From Euborellia annulipes (taxonomy: Eukaryota > Arthropoda > Insecta > Dermaptera > Anisolabididae): a stretch of 64,000 nt of DNA. Positions within the stretch are counted from its first letter, which is position 1. Every line of letters begins with the position of its first letter. Made by a program: the position numbers and the translations under genes. Location: positions 62,001-126,000 of the forward strand of contig JAKCPI010002671.1 in assembly GCA_023213315.1 (NCBI GenBank). The letters run 5' to 3'. Positions 1-10,910 of this stretch are shown in pieces. The notes under the pieces were generated by a model, which did not search any database, was not told where the DNA came from, and saw only the letters and a list, made by a program, of their open reading frames with translations.

Positions 1-499
1 ACAAATCGAACCGGATGTTGCAATCTTATCAGCAACAATAAACATACATTGGCACGTGACCTTTTTCGCATTCTAATGCCTACGTCGGATCGCGAGGAGT
101 AGGAGAAGAAAAAAATGTAAATTAGATCTGGCCGGAGTACAAATAGCCAATAAAAATATAAATAACGCCTTCAATAAAAATATTATACCTTTATTTACAG
201 CCCCTAATGTGTTTATTTATCAATTCAATTTTTTAAAATTCTTTATCACATAACATTGTAATGGCTGATAATCTATTGATAAATTGTAGATAGAGAAGTG
301 AAATTTCCCATAATTTTTATTTTATTATCTAAGAAATATGTATTTGTATTTAAATTTCTTAGTTTAATGAGGGTATATCTTGTGGAACGATCTCGTTTCA
401 ATTCAGTAGGTTTCATGTACTATGAATGATTATTAAAAAAAAAAAAAAAAAAAAATTGAAATGCTTAAATTTGGATGTTTAAAAGTAACTTTTCGAGTT
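1..499. other. AT-rich unannotated stretch
   Basis: I see no gene, RNA or recognisable element here. The stretch is AT-rich with a poly(A) run near 435-455, and all frames are closed at short intervals. Confidence 0.5.
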
Positions 500-823
500 T
501 ATTTTAAAAATAATAATTAAATTTTTGGTCGATTTTGTTCAAAAGCTTCGCGTTAAGTCCCAAGGGAGTACCTAACTTAAATATAAAATTTCAACCTCCT
601 AGCTCTTTTCCTTCTTGCGATATTTTGTTCACGGACACACACACACAGACATACAGATAGACCATGTTGTAAAAACCATGGTTTTTACAACAAAAGTGCA
701 CTTTTTTGGACTCAGTGGACCAGAAAAAGTGTATATCCGTCAAAATCTCGACATCGAATTTTTGACATGAACTTGACTATCTCACTAGAGCTATATATAT
801 GTAAGAGAAAGTAAAAATTAAAG
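500..823 (+). repeat. Foldback family X, partial copy (outer arm)
   Basis: This segment matches the outer arm of the large palindrome at 37381-38629. It carries the same ordered blocks: CTTAAATATAAAATTTCA, a CA-rich tract, ATCTCGACATCGAATTTTTG and the terminal GTAAGAGAAAGTAAAAA. Only one arm is present. Inside it, 665-692 is a perfect 28-bp palindrome centred on CCATGG; the other copies lack it, so it arose locally. Confidence 0.75.
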
Positions 824-1139
824 ATATTTGTAATAAAAATGAGAGCAACGTGACTAAAGGGCACACGCTTATTAAGCAGCTAGTAATAATACTGGTATAA
901 GTGAAATATTTAAATTAGTCTGGGCTGGCAAAAAACTTTATTTTAATTAATTAACTTCTTTTAATATTTGATTTTCCAAATAAAATAGTTTTTAGATGAA
1001 AGAAGTTAGTTAGATGGTATAAGAATTTTTTTTTTTTCTTTAGAGGTCATGTGAACAAGAGAGGAAAAGAAAGAGAGAGAAAGAGATGTTGAACTCAGCC
1101 TCAGGGGTTGCTTTAAAATTTTAAAACTTTGCTGTAAAA
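824..1139. other. AT-rich spacer with GA-rich tract
   Basis: Nothing coding is visible. A purine-rich GAGAGAGAAAGAGA tract near 1068-1086 leads into the GC-richer island that follows. Confidence 0.35.
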
Positions 1140-1640
1140 ATCTGTTCTGCGGATTGTGCGGGTCTATCTTCTCTCGCCAAGAACGCAATTTCCAGCACTT
1201 CGCCCAACCTTCCTTATCCGTAAAATGAAAACTTGGGGAAGGAAGAAAAAAAAAAGCGAGACAAAAAAATCTTGTATGTATAGTCAGATGCTTGGTTGCT
1301 TAACCCCCTCCGGGTAAACACAATCTCGAAGGATGTAAAGGCCGAAGCTATCCCGAACTCGACTATAGATTCCTTATATATAATACGGATAATGAATCTT
1401 GAGCGCAGTGCATATTTCATAAACGCTCAGGCTTATGTAATAAATGTTTAATATCGGCTAGAATATGTAAAAGGGCGGCAATATCGGGGGTGGAGAAGGG
1501 GGAGGGACCACCAATCATGGTCCATGATCCCGAGGGAGAGAGAAAGAGAGACGAGACTGGACCAGGACCATCCCTTACCCTCAGGCCCTTCGTCCCAGAC
1601 ACAATAAAATTATCCACGCTTATTCATGCCGTTACCAAAA
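1140..1640. promoter_or_regulatory. GC-richer non-repetitive island (possible regulatory DNA)
   Basis: Base composition rises well above the surrounding AT-rich DNA and no window repeat matches this stretch. It contains a short palindrome ATCATGGTCCATGAT near 1514 and a GAGAGAGAAAGAGAGA tract. An 89-codon frame opens at 1490 on the plus strand, but overlapping frames are equally open on the minus strand and it ends in Lys/Asn/Leu-rich AT sequence, so I do not call a gene. A regulatory role is inferred only from composition and uniqueness. Confidence 0.2.
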
Positions 1641-2015
1641 CTGTTAACTTTTTTATGATGAAAAAATTAGAACTAGGTGAGAATAAAAAAATAAAAAAAA
1701 GGATGAATATAGTAAATTTATTTTTAATTATAGGGTTACTCAACGCCGCAATTAAATAATTTTTTTTTTTATAGAGAATAAATTTAAAAAAATTATTTAA
1801 AGACTTATCTCGTTGAGATAATAAAATTTGTTCTGGGTTTAATAATAGGCCTAACATAGATTCTATAAAGATGCCTGAAAGAAGAAAATATTGTTTATTT
1901 AATTATATATTTATGGGGAGTGCCATCTTAACTAAGATTCTTCAAGATACAAAAATTTTAAGTTATCAAAAAATTTAAAAAAATAATTTTTATTTATGAT
2001 ATGTATTTAAAAAAT
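1641..2015. other. AT-rich spacer
   Basis: Long A and T runs and no recognisable element. Open frames here are Lys/Ile/Asn-rich and look like chance. Confidence 0.4.
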
Positions 2016-2655
2016 CTGGTAGGGCAGGTAGGTCGTACAGCACACACACAACTTTCTCTTACCTTCGGTTACCTGTTTGTCACACCAGATTTTTTGTGTC
2101 GTAATATATTTGATTTCCGTCATTAAAATAAAATTCAAGAGTTTACTCTTTAGTCGAATTTATTGAAATCCCGCGAGGCGGCTAGAAAATGGGTTTTTAG
2201 ATTATTTATAAAATTTGAGTATTGAGAGACTTTTGGTTTTGAGTATTTCCCTTAAACCATATTTTTTGAAATTTCACTTGAAATTCATTAAATTTATTGT
2301 GAAAAAATCTCAAATTCCCCGAAGATCTATTCCTCTTAAAATATCAAAACATTTACCTAAATTTCTAAGAAAGAGATTTTATTATTTGTTTAATAATCAA
2401 TAAATCAAACGAATTTCAAGTGAAATATCAAAAAATATGGGTTAACTCAAAAACGAAAAATCTCTCGATATTCAAATTTTATACTTAAGCTAAATATTCA
2501 TGTAGCAAAGCAAGCCTCTCGAGGAATCTCATTTTGCTCTCAAAATTGGATGAAGCATACTTTACTCTTGTACTCTAAATTTAAATATAATGTAATTGAA
2601 AGTTGTGTCCTGTGCTTGACACACCAGATTTTTTTCTGTCGTTCATTGGCAAAAA
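2016..2655. repeat. Foldback family X fragments split by another inverted repeat
   Basis: At 2030-2110 lies the family X central hairpin: AAATCTGGT, then CACAACTTTCTCTTACCTTC, then GTCACACCAGATTTTTTGTG. A second X piece at about 2540-2640 has TACTTTACTCTTGTA, AAAGTTGTGTCCTGTGCTTG and CACACCAGATTTTTT. Between them sits a separate inverted-repeat element (2207-2483). I infer a decayed X copy opened by a later insertion. Confidence 0.6.
2207..2483. mobile_element. Foldback/MITE-like inverted-repeat element
   Basis: The left arm starts TATAAAATTTGAGTATTGAG and the right arm ends as its near complement, TCTCTCGATATTCAAATTTT followed by ATA. The arms stay complementary for about 75 bp through GAATTTCAAGTGAAAT, with a spacer of about 125 bp. 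There is no coding capacity. No clear target duplication is visible beyond AT-rich flanks. Confidence 0.6.
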
Positions 2656-4440
2656 ACTGAACCAAATTATTTTTACAGGCCTCTTTTGAACCCAATTTTA
2701 CATCATTAAGAGAGTTCTGCAGAAACCGAAACAAATGGTAGATGGAGCAAGTTCCAGGTTATACGGTGGATGCATCAAAACTTTCCATCCAAAATCTGTT
2801 TTTCAGGATTATTAAAGATGTGTTTGGTCTCACATTATCATGATGAAACGCAACACCATTCCTATTTATCAATTCTGGCAGTCTTTTTCCAATTGCTAGC
2901 TCTAATCATCAGAATATTATATTTAATGATGGCCTGCAATAATCTTAATGAGAGTAAATGAAATATCAAAAATAAACAGATAAACTTAAGAAAAATAATC
3001 TCATACCTATCTGAGGTGTATATTATTATACAATATTTTCATTATCATAACCAATTTGTAATAAATAAATAAATTCATAGATGGCATGGTTTTATTTTCC
3101 CATTGATTGCGACATTTAAAAAAATTCGCTTACATCATTTAGAAGGTATCATAGGTATATAAATATATGTATTTATTTTCCACAAGTGTATGCTTCTTAA
3201 AATGTATCCAGGTGGTCAGGTTATGTTAATTAAACCAGAAAGAGAGTCACTCTCTTGATTTATTTATCTCCCAAAGCGCTTATGAATGGGAGATAAAAAC
3301 CCGATAGCTTTTGAAATGATTAGCATCCAACTTAAATTATAAAATTTTTTTCTTTCTCTCCTCTTCTTTCCTTTGGAGATTTATTTGACTAAGTCTCCCT
3401 CTCTTTCCTTCTCTCTTTCTACGTTGATCAACATGACAGGACGCCATTAATAAAGTAATCTTTTTTATATATACGTTTTATTTTGGAATTTTAAATTTAT
3501 TCCAAATACAAGCTATAATTGTTAGAGATTACTTGTTTAGAAAAAAAAATCCATAATTTGAGAATAAATTTTTTTTTTTCGTCTTGAGGAATTTTTTTTT
3601 GTTTTTGTAAAAATATTTAAATATTAATTTTTTAATAGCCTAATTCTATCTATGATTTTTTGTGTATAAAATTTTAATTAAAACACGGCTTGGGACGTCA
3701 CGGCTTGTAATGCGACATGCTGATAAAAGGGCGAAAAAATTTGAAGGCATCAAATAAAAGTTTCACTTTAAAAATCAAGTCTGGGTTTTTGCTGAAGGGT
3801 TTGAACCCTTTAAATGATTATTTGAAATAAATTTAACGTTTATCATCAAATTAAAATTACTAATAAATATCAATAAGCCATTCGATGTCGAAAGACAAAC
3901 CCCCCTCCCGCACTTTTATAATTTAATTTTTTTTTTCTATGTGTAGGCAGGTCTGAATAGGCTTTTTGTCACAGTTGGGGGAGTTAGAAAAATTAGAAGA
4001 CATCTTCTTTTAGAAATAAGAAGCTTTATCCTTTATTATTTGAAGCTTTCTACCAAAAACCAAAGAATAAGTGGCTAAGAGAAAATTTAGAGGGAATAAA
4101 CTCATTCATTCACTCAAAGAAATGATTTTTTCCTTCTATAATACAAATAATCCCAAACACAAAATATATTTCTAATATCAGAAAATTGGCTTAAATCCTA
4201 AATAAAAAAAAATAAAATTTACCAATTCAACCTCTGGATAAGAGGTTAGTATTTAATATTGTAAAACTTTAAAAATCTCATATATCTATGTGGCTCAAAA
4301 ATTGAAAGTTTTGGCACCGGAAAAAAAATTAAAATTAGTAAAATTAGGTTGAGTTTATTTAGAAAATAGCTATAGATTGCTCAGTGACATCTGAGGTGAG
4401 CATAAACAATTTCACCAATTTTTTTTTTATATTTCTGGTG
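2656..4440. other. Long AT-rich stretch without a recognised gene
   Basis: No known repeat or coding region is recognised. Two local palindromes stand out: AGAGAGTCACTCTCT at 3241-3255 and a hairpin ATCTCCC...GGGAGAT at about 3268-3296. A CT-rich tract runs at 3350-3420. The rest is poly(A)/poly(T)-rich. Confidence 0.35.
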
Positions 4441-4442
4441 TA

Positions 4443-4578
4443 GAGGTCGAGGATTTTGCAACCCGTCCCAGGAGAAAAAATTTATTTCCATTGAATTGAC
4501 TAACAATCAATTGAAATAAATAGGGAGTCTAAATGGCTTCAGATGCCAAAAAAGAATTTAAACAAATTAAAAAAAAAA
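4443..4578 (+). mobile_element. SINE B, 5'-truncated copy
   Basis: The copy begins at the B-box end of the tRNA-like head (GAGGTCGAGGATTTTGCAAC), continues through TTGAAATAAATAGGGAGTCT and AAATGGCTTCAGATGCCAAA, and ends in an A-rich tail. The same order recurs at 7563-7742 and in reverse elsewhere in the window. It is non-coding and mobilised by a LINE in trans. Confidence 0.75.
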
Positions 4579-4654
4579 TGTTTATGACATGCTGATGATG
4601 TAAATAGTCCTGGTACTTCTCCAAAAAATAGCCTTTTATTTATTTAATTATTAT

Positions 4655-4812
4655 TATTATTTTTTATTTTATTAAAGTTCTTTTGCGTCATCAGAGGCCA
4701 TTTAGACCTCGTCCCTAGTTATTTCAACTCATTGATAATCAATTGAAATCGTAGAATGTGACGGGTGTGAACCCCTGTATAAGAGGCAAAAACTCTACCA
4801 CTGTGCTTTATT
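4655..4812 (-). mobile_element. SINE B copy, reverse orientation
   Basis: Read on the minus strand it has a tRNA-like head with CAGTGGTAGAGTTTTTGCC (A-box region) and GGGGTTCACACCC (B-box-like). The AATTGAAAT body, the AGGTCTAAATGGCCTCTGAT block and an A-rich tail follow. It lies about 80 bp from the opposite-strand copy at 4443-4578. Confidence 0.75.
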
Positions 4813-5439
4813 TGATCATCAATCCCTTTAAGGTATTCACAATGAAAATGTACCATCAGTCTCTTTGAGTTTAACACCCCTATTTTATGCAATTATTTTG
4901 GTAAGATATATTGAGAGTAATTAAAAAAAAAAATCCTTACAGAGATAGAGCTCTTGCTTCCCGTCCTTTGTGAGTCTCGAAAAGCCGTTAGAAGACGATT
5001 CACTATCGAGTTACTCTAGGCGACAAGAGATGGCGTTAGTTTTTCCCATAGGAAACAAGGGATTTATTTCATTTCATTTGAAAGATTCCAGCTAATTAAT
5101 TAAGGGTAAAAAATTAATTATTTTTTAACACAATGATTACTAATCTATTTATCTATAAGATATAGAGCGAATTTTTTTAAAATATCTTTTAGTTAATTCG
5201 ATTAATCTAAAAAAAAATTTTATTTTTTCGAAAATTAAAAAAAGGGCTTCTATATGTTGTAGATATTTTAAATAGTTTTAATTTAAAAAAAAAAATTGAG
5301 GTCAATAGCAAAATTGTGGCCGTTGGAAACTCCCAAAATTAGCACCCCGAAACGCACACATTGGAAAAAAAAATCAAAAAAATTGTAGGCCAATCATTTA
5401 TAATAGATCAAGTATCAAAATGATTTTAATTTGAATTTG
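4813..5439. other. AT-rich spacer
   Basis: I see no gene or family member. A short mixed-composition patch (4945-5060) has no protein frame of note. Confidence 0.35.
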
Positions 5440-5760
5440 AATTTTTTTGCCAAAGAGACGGAACGGACCGTAGATACTTTGCAATCTATTATGTTTGGAA
5501 AGGTATGATTGCCAGGGGTTGTGGATGAGGAGGGGGGGAGGGTGTTCATATCGACTCATCGGTCCATAGGGAGCATTCCGAGCGCGTTTTATTTCTCTTT
5601 CTTTCCTACCGGCAGGCTCATTTCCACCCAGGCTGCTCATTCGGCCATTCTTATGCCGGGCTTGTCCCATCTTCTAATCCCCAGCCAATCTTCTTACTTC
5701 ATCGCACAGTTTCTCACTTAGGGGCCCCCTTCTTCTTCTTCTTCTTCTTTCAATGTGGTC
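5440..5760. promoter_or_regulatory. GC-richer unique island
   Basis: This is a non-repetitive island of balanced composition, ending in a CTT triplet run (5730-5750). Frames of 70 codons (plus, 5509) and 90 codons (minus, 5670) overlap without domain-like patterning. It could be regulatory DNA or a non-coding exon; neither can be shown here. Confidence 0.2.
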
Positions 5761-6246
5761 AAATAAACTATGACTTTTCTTCGTCTTTCTTTCTCGTTTC
5801 TCTTATTCTCTTTTTCTTGTTCGTTTTCTTCACAAGTGGCATCGACTCCTATTTAGATATTTGAATCAAACAAACTAGATAAGCAGTCAATCGAACAACG
5901 AAAATCACTATTCTTGCATCCGCCCCTATTCCACCAATCGTTCATTGTTTCTTTATTAACTTGATTAGATTTTATAAAAAGAAACAAACATATTGTTTGA
6001 TGAAAGAGTTTTAAAATTTTTTTAGATATAGCAACGTCAAAAGGGTTTATTCATCCAACTAAATAATTAATGCAAAATGTGGTTTATAAGCTTAATTAAA
6101 AACTCCTATAATCATCACTTTCTCTTACCTAAATATATAAATATAGATTTCCATCAATGAAATTATTGTAATATTACTGTAGGGCTACCTAATAAAGGAC
6201 TTAAAAATTAAAGAATTGGTTGTTTTTTATTAATTATTTCCTTTTT
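5761..6246. other. AT-rich spacer with family Y fragment
   Basis: Mostly featureless. The piece at 6070-6112 (GTGGTTTATAAG, AATTAAAAACTCCTATAAT) resembles an arm of the inverted repeat at 53175-53272. It may be a decayed half of the same family. Confidence 0.35.
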
Positions 6247-6248
6247 TT

Positions 6249-6575
6249 TACTTTCTCTTACCTCTATATATGTTAATATATATAGAGAGAAAGTATTGAA
6301 TTCAAGTCAAAACTCGATGCCGAGATTTTGCTCGATATACACGTTTTGAGGTCCCCTGAATCCAAAAAGTCCAGCACGGTCACACCAGATTTTTTGTGTC
6401 GAGATATATTTAGTTCCCCATAGCACCTTAGTTTCAAACTTGCATTTTAAATATTGACTGCTTCAAATAAACTATGGTTATTTTTCAAAATTTTAATCTC
6501 ATATTTGGACATTTTTACACAATAGAGAGAATCCTAAATAAATACAAAATTTCATAAGAATTGGAAAAAAGGACA
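6249..6575 (+). repeat. Foldback family X, subtype 2
   Basis: It begins with the family end TACTTTCTCTTACC and passes GAGAGAAAGTATTGAATTC, a diverged GATGCCGAGATTTTG and ACGTTTTGAGGTCCCCTGAA. It then jumps to the central-hairpin half GTCACACCAGATTTTTTGTG. After AGATATATTTAGTTCC the interior (6417-6573) differs from the 37-38 kb copy but matches the reverse complement of 63065-63235. This defines a second internal module. Confidence 0.7.
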
Positions 6576-7562
6576 ATAAATTCTTGAATAATTAATTATC
6601 TTGATACGATTATTATAAAATACTCAAAAATAAATTCTGCTTACTAGTTTGAAAAATAAATAAAAAACGAGAAAAGTCAAGAATATGGACATTAAATGAA
6701 GAAAATATTTTCTAAGAGATATTTTTTTTTTTTTCCTTTCAATTTATTTCAAACGCATTTATTTTTTTCTTTGTATCATCTCCAGGAGTGTTCTTGAAAC
6801 AATCCGAAAAGGAGTTCCCTTTCTATCTTCTCTCGATGTAATTTGATCTTGCGTCCTCCTCCTCCCTCCATCTCAAATTGCATTCAAATAACATTGCTAA
6901 GTCTATTCTCTGTAGTATCATGCAAAAAAATCCATATATTAACAGAAAATCTATGCAATCATGATATCTCATCAGTTAAACAGGATATCGAACCCAAAAA
7001 CAATAAATATGTAGAAGAAATTCAATGTCCATACAAAATTCTAAAAAATATTACAAAAACAATATCAAAAATATTTATTAAAGTTTATTGAATAAAATAA
7101 ATGTAGGCTACAGTGAGTTTCGAAAAAGTTTCGGTATAGGAGAAAGACCATTTCTGTTTTGAATTTATCTACACATAAAGAGGGTTCTAGTTTTAAATCC
7201 CTCTACTCATAAAGACCTACAGGTAGGTATATTAATTAAATAATATTTCTCGGAAGAGATTAAAACATTTTCAATATTCATTAACTCAGATTCTTAAAAA
7301 AAAATTGCTCTAGCCAGAGATTGAACCCAGAACACTCGGTTTGTACGTACGCAATAAAATTACCATTTACACTACAGCATGTTTAGAATCATCTGGGTTT
7401 GATTTCTGAGGGAACCAATTATTTTCATTAAATAAATATTATAATTATATATTTCAAAATGATGAGTTTGAAAGTGAAACAACTGAGTTTTATGTGATAA
7501 ATAAAAAAAATCTTAAAATATTTTCTTATCAAACTTTGATGTTTCACTTTCAACCTTATCGT
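6576..7562. other. AT-rich spacer with decayed tRNA-like fragment
   Basis: No gene. Around 7308-7380 the reverse strand reads like a degraded SINE head (ATGCTGTAGTGTAAATGGTA and GGTTCAATCTC), possibly an old tRNA-derived element. The 82-codon frame at 6843 has no recognisable motif. Confidence 0.3.
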
Positions 7563-7742
7563 GGGTCCTTGGACCATAGCAGAGTGGTAGAGTATCCGCC
7601 TCTTGTGTTAAGGTCCAAGGGTTTGCATCGGGTCTTATACGATTTATTTCAATTTAATTGCCTCTCAATAAATTGAAATAAATAGAGACGGGGTCTAAAT
7701 GGCCTCCCATGTCGAAAAAGACCTTAAATAAATTAAAAAAAC
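7563..7742 (+). mobile_element. SINE B, near full-length
   Basis: The tRNA-like head reads CCATAGCAGAGTGGTAGAGT (A-box region), then GGTCCAAGGGTTTGCATCGG at the B-box position. The body has AATTGAAATAAATAGAGAC, then GGTCTAAATGGCCTCCCATG, CGAAAAAGACCTTAAATAAA and an A-rich end. This is the best plus-strand reference copy of the family here. Confidence 0.8.
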
Positions 7743-8185
7743 ACCTTATCATGGCAACAACAGAAATGAAGTGATTCATTATTTAAAAAAAATTTTTACT
7801 TAGAAATTTAGAACAGAAAAACTTTTCTTAGTTTGTAAAATTAAAAAACTAATTTTACCAATTAAAAGAGATAAAAATTCAATTCTGACTACATATTCTA
7901 TCTAAAGATTATTGGCAGTTTTACTTTAAAAGCAAAAAAAAAATAGATCTCCTAATTCTCCTTATTTAAGTCAAATAGTATAAATATGGTTTAGTTGGTC
8001 AGACATAATTTGTTCAAAGACCTACTATGTCAAAAAGGATAAATTTTTATAGTTAGCAAACTCCCTTCTCTTCCTAAAACAAGATCAGAACTCAAAAAAT
8101 AAATTCTATTTTTTTTTTTTTTTACTTTTTTTAATCTTTTTGCTATTCTCTTAATAAAAAAATTAACAAAACTGTTTCGATTTAT
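7743..8185. other. AT-rich spacer upstream of exon candidate
   Basis: No gene or repeat is recognised. The last 80 bases are T-rich (8108-8150) and could serve as an extended pyrimidine tract for the splice acceptor at 8190. Confidence 0.3.
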
Positions 8186-8190
8186 TACAG

Positions 8191-8245
8191 GAATTGGTTA
8201 CTCAAAGTGAAGGAAGACGTTTATCGAATGAAGATGAAGAAGAAG
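8191..8245 (+). CDS. Candidate 55-bp internal exon, protein unknown
   Basis: A T-rich tract leads to the acceptor TTTATTACAG (ending 8190), and the segment closes at the donor AAG/GTAAG at 8245/8246. Frame 1 is open across all 55 bases and encodes ELVTQSEGRRLSNEDEEE with one base left over (donor phase 1). Frame 2 is also open and frame 3 is stopped. The acidic, purine-rich 3' end resembles an exonic splicing enhancer. I do not recognise the protein. It may be one exon of a gene with very long introns, or a chance pairing of splice-like sites. Confidence 0.35.
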
Positions 8246-8660
8246 GTAAGAAAGAAGTTTAATTAATTTTTAATTAATCCTCTTCTCTGACTCGAAGCCA
8301 ATCTTTTTAACGTTGTTTTGTTTTGTTTTTGTCTACGCTAACTTTTTTCTTCTTCGCTTAATTTTCCAAATGCCTCCTGCACCTTTTGTTTTCCTCTAGG
8401 CCACTTAACATAATGTAAAACACGTGTAGAAAATCGAGTAATGAATTGAACGGTATCTGGGGCGGCCCTTCTCTCTCTCTCTCTCTCTCTCGCTCACTCT
8501 TCTGATTCTATTTGGTCCCTTTGCTCTTTAGTTCGTTTGGCTCCCTTTTTTTCCCTTTTTTCCCGGCCATCAACTCTATTGTGCTGTCCGGCCGATCTGT
8601 GAATCGCCTCTCTCGTTTTTGAACATGCCACGCCGCCATCTTGATTTGTTTACCATTTGA
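8246..8660. promoter_or_regulatory. GC-richer island with CT tract and YY1/Pho-like site
   Basis: A (CT)n run at 8469-8492 gives GAGA-factor-type sites on the minus strand. The stretch 8628-8642 reads GCCGCCATCTTGATT, an extended YY1/Pho core. Pyrimidine-rich DNA and CGGCC blocks lie between. No match to any window repeat is seen. In animals this combination is found at promoters and Polycomb response elements; the role here is inference. Confidence 0.3.
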
Positions 8661-9057
8661 ATTGATCAATAATAAAGAGATCTTTTATCGTCTTTTTATG
8701 ACATACAAATAATACTACATTATAGTTTTTCATCTTTTCTTTAAGATAAAGCAAAACAAACAAAAAATGGTTGATAAAATCAGACGAACATAGAAAATGA
8801 ATAATAATGATGTCCAAGAGTTTTATACCTAAAAAAAATTTATTTTTTTTATCTATATATTTTATATTAAAAAAAAAAAAATTATTTAATAGATACACTC
8901 CATTTCAGGAGCTAATATTCACTTGAGCAGTTCACTTGAATCGGAGCAAGTGCACAGTACTTGAAAAGTAGTCGAAACTTTGAACAGTATTTATATTTTT
9001 AATAAATAATTAATAAAGTACAAAATGTTGTCTAATTAAAAGCTTTCATAATAATAA
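8661..9057. other. AT-rich spacer
   Basis: No recognised element. The 82-codon minus-strand frame (8898-8650) is Phe/Lys/Ile/Asn-rich and looks like chance. Confidence 0.4.
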
Positions 9058-9273
9058 CCCGAGTAAAAATGATCGAGGGATACACACACATCACACGCCC
9101 GCACCAGGGACACACAGATCTAAAGTGACCAGAAGAAAAATATGTGTCCCTGGTACGGGCGTGTGTGTCCCTGGTGTGAACGTATATATCTCTATGTGTC
9201 CCTCAAGGTTCACTATGAGGACCTTCTGCGGGCGTGTGTATCCCTCGATCAATTTTAATCATTTTTACTCGGG
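9058..9273. mobile_element. MITE with CCCGAGTAAAAATGAT ends
   Basis: The left end CCCGAGTAAAAATGATCGAG and the right end ATCATTTTTACTCGGG (preceded by CCCTCGATCAATTTTA) are inverted repeats extending about 30 bp with a small insertion. The 216-bp interior repeats GTGTCCCTGGTRCGGGCGTG-like units in both orientations. There is no coding capacity. The superfamily is uncertain because no clean target duplication flanks it. Confidence 0.7.
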
Positions 9274-9717
9274 AAAAGCTAATATTCTCTACTAAGAAAA
9301 ATTTTATATGAGAACTTTAAAACATCTCTCTGCAGAAATAATTTCGTGTTTAATTGTATGACGTTTTGCAGACGATTTTTCAATTAATTGCTCCCGAATT
9401 CCTCTAGATAGAAACCAGCCTGCCTTGATAATAATTAAGCATGAATTGGCGGCTCTAGGGTAATTAAGCAAAAAATCTATTTGTCTTCACTTCAGCAACC
9501 AAACACCCATGAATTTATTTATTTATTTTTTTTTCAAATTCAAATCTTTTCTAGACTTGCCTTTGCTCACACATTCAGTTTTTATTTCTCGTGATATAAA
9601 AAGACTTCTATTTTTTTATTACGAATCAATATCGTTCAAAAGAGACGTATTAAGGGCTGATGGAAATTTAAATTTCAATTCAAACTACTACATAAAAGAA
9701 ATTAAAAATGTTTATAT
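9274..9717. other. AT-rich spacer with a moderately complex patch
   Basis: Bases 9355-9500 are less repetitive and carry two AATTAAGC homeodomain-like sites. No gene is visible. The 71-codon frame at 9509 is low in complexity. Confidence 0.3.
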
Positions 9718-9783
9718 ATTGTAGTTATGGTTGTAGAGTTGTAGTATCAAGGAAGGGTTGCGAAAACAGAGACTGGCAGCCAA
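9718..9783 (+). repeat. Short dispersed repeat shared with 12707-12775
   Basis: Both loci read TTGTAGTT, a short variable part, TATCAAGGAAGGGTTGC, a few diverged bases and AGAGACTGGC. Here only one arm is present, whereas the copy at 12707 is a perfect palindrome. Confidence 0.6.
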
Positions 9784-9814
9784 AATTTTTCTCTTTAAAC
9801 ATAAAAAAAAATTT

Positions 9815-9945
9815 TGACATGAATCCAATACTTTCTCTCTCTATTGCATATATAGGTAAGAAAAAGTAATACATAGGATAAAAATTAATTTAGAAAAATT
9901 GAAACTGGTTCAGATGCCGAAAAATAAATAAATAAAAAAAATATT
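9815..9945 (+). repeat. Family X terminus followed by SINE B 3' fragment
   Basis: Bases 9815-9870 read TTTTGACATGAATCCAATAC, TTTCTCTCT and AGGTAAGAAAAAGTAA, an X outer end. Bases 9906-9945 (TTCAGATGCCGAAAAATAAA plus an A-rich tail) are the last part of a SINE B. Confidence 0.55.
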
Positions 9946-10800
9946 ATTATGAGAGAAATATATCCCCTTAAAGGGAGAAGCTAAAAAATAGCATGTAAAA
10001 AAAAGACAAATAAATGACCTTTAAACATTGATACCACCTGATTTTCAAATATATAAAAAATAAATCTAATTATTAAAATGAAAAAATTTGCCATTCAGAT
10101 TTTATTTTAACCTGAAAATCCAGAGTGCTTTTGTTTAAACAATATTGATTACCACTGACTTGTGAGTAATAAAATTGAAAACCTTTTATTGACAAGGAAA
10201 TAAAATCTGAATGTGTGGACTTGAATAGGTCTAAATCTCTAACTAAACATTTTCTGAACCCAACGAGCTTCGTTAACAATTAACACCAGATAATTAGTTT
10301 GAATTATGCTAATCAGTTTTTAAATTTTCAATCGATTTTGAATAAGTATTAGATATCACCGTTACATGTACACCTTTGTATTTTATATGCATTAAAAAAT
10401 TAAAATAACTATAGCATGCTTGGTGAACATTAATCATTTTGTAAATATTAGCCTAAGTTAATAGGATAAAAAAATAATTTCTATTTTTTTTCTTGTGGTT
10501 TGTATATGTTAATTAATATGAATATACATAGGTATAATTTACGTACTACTTGTAAAATTTATATAATTCATATTAATAGCCAACTAGCAGGTTGAAAATC
10601 GCATCCATTATTTTTTTTCCTGTTTTTTTTTTTTTTTTTTTTTTATGGCTCAACTTATTCACTGGCGTATCCAGACTTAAATCAAAAGAAGGGGGGGGGG
10701 TTAATTAATGACGATCCAAACCACCAAGAGCATTCCCGGGTTTGTATATTAATATCTTTCGAAAAAAAGTTTAAATTTTAAATCCGAATATTTTAAAATA
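9946..10800. other. AT-rich spacer with hAT-end-like patch
   Basis: No gene. At 10656-10700 the string CACTGGCGTATCCAG followed by a G run resembles a decayed hAT-type terminus. The remainder is AT-rich with poly(T) near 10621-10644. Confidence 0.3.
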
Positions 10801-10907
10801 TTTTTTTTTTCATTTTTTTTAGACTTTTCTGCATCTTAAGCCATATAGACTTTTAACGATACATAGATAGGATATATTAGGGGGTCCAGACACATTTATT
10901 TATATTT
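10801..10907 (-). mobile_element. SINE A, partial 3' half
   Basis: On the minus strand it reads TGTCTGGACCCCCTAATATA, then AAAAGTCTATATGGCTTAAG and CAGAAAAGTCT, ending in A-rich sequence. This matches the 3' half of the full copies at 35148 and 58765. Its 5' half is missing, because the Harbinger-like element begins exactly where it stops. Confidence 0.65.
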
Positions 10908-10910
10908 TTA

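Noticed and set aside
7308..7380. Possible functional tRNA gene
   Set aside because: The A- and B-box-like strings are degenerate and no cloverleaf can be drawn; it is probably a decayed SINE head.
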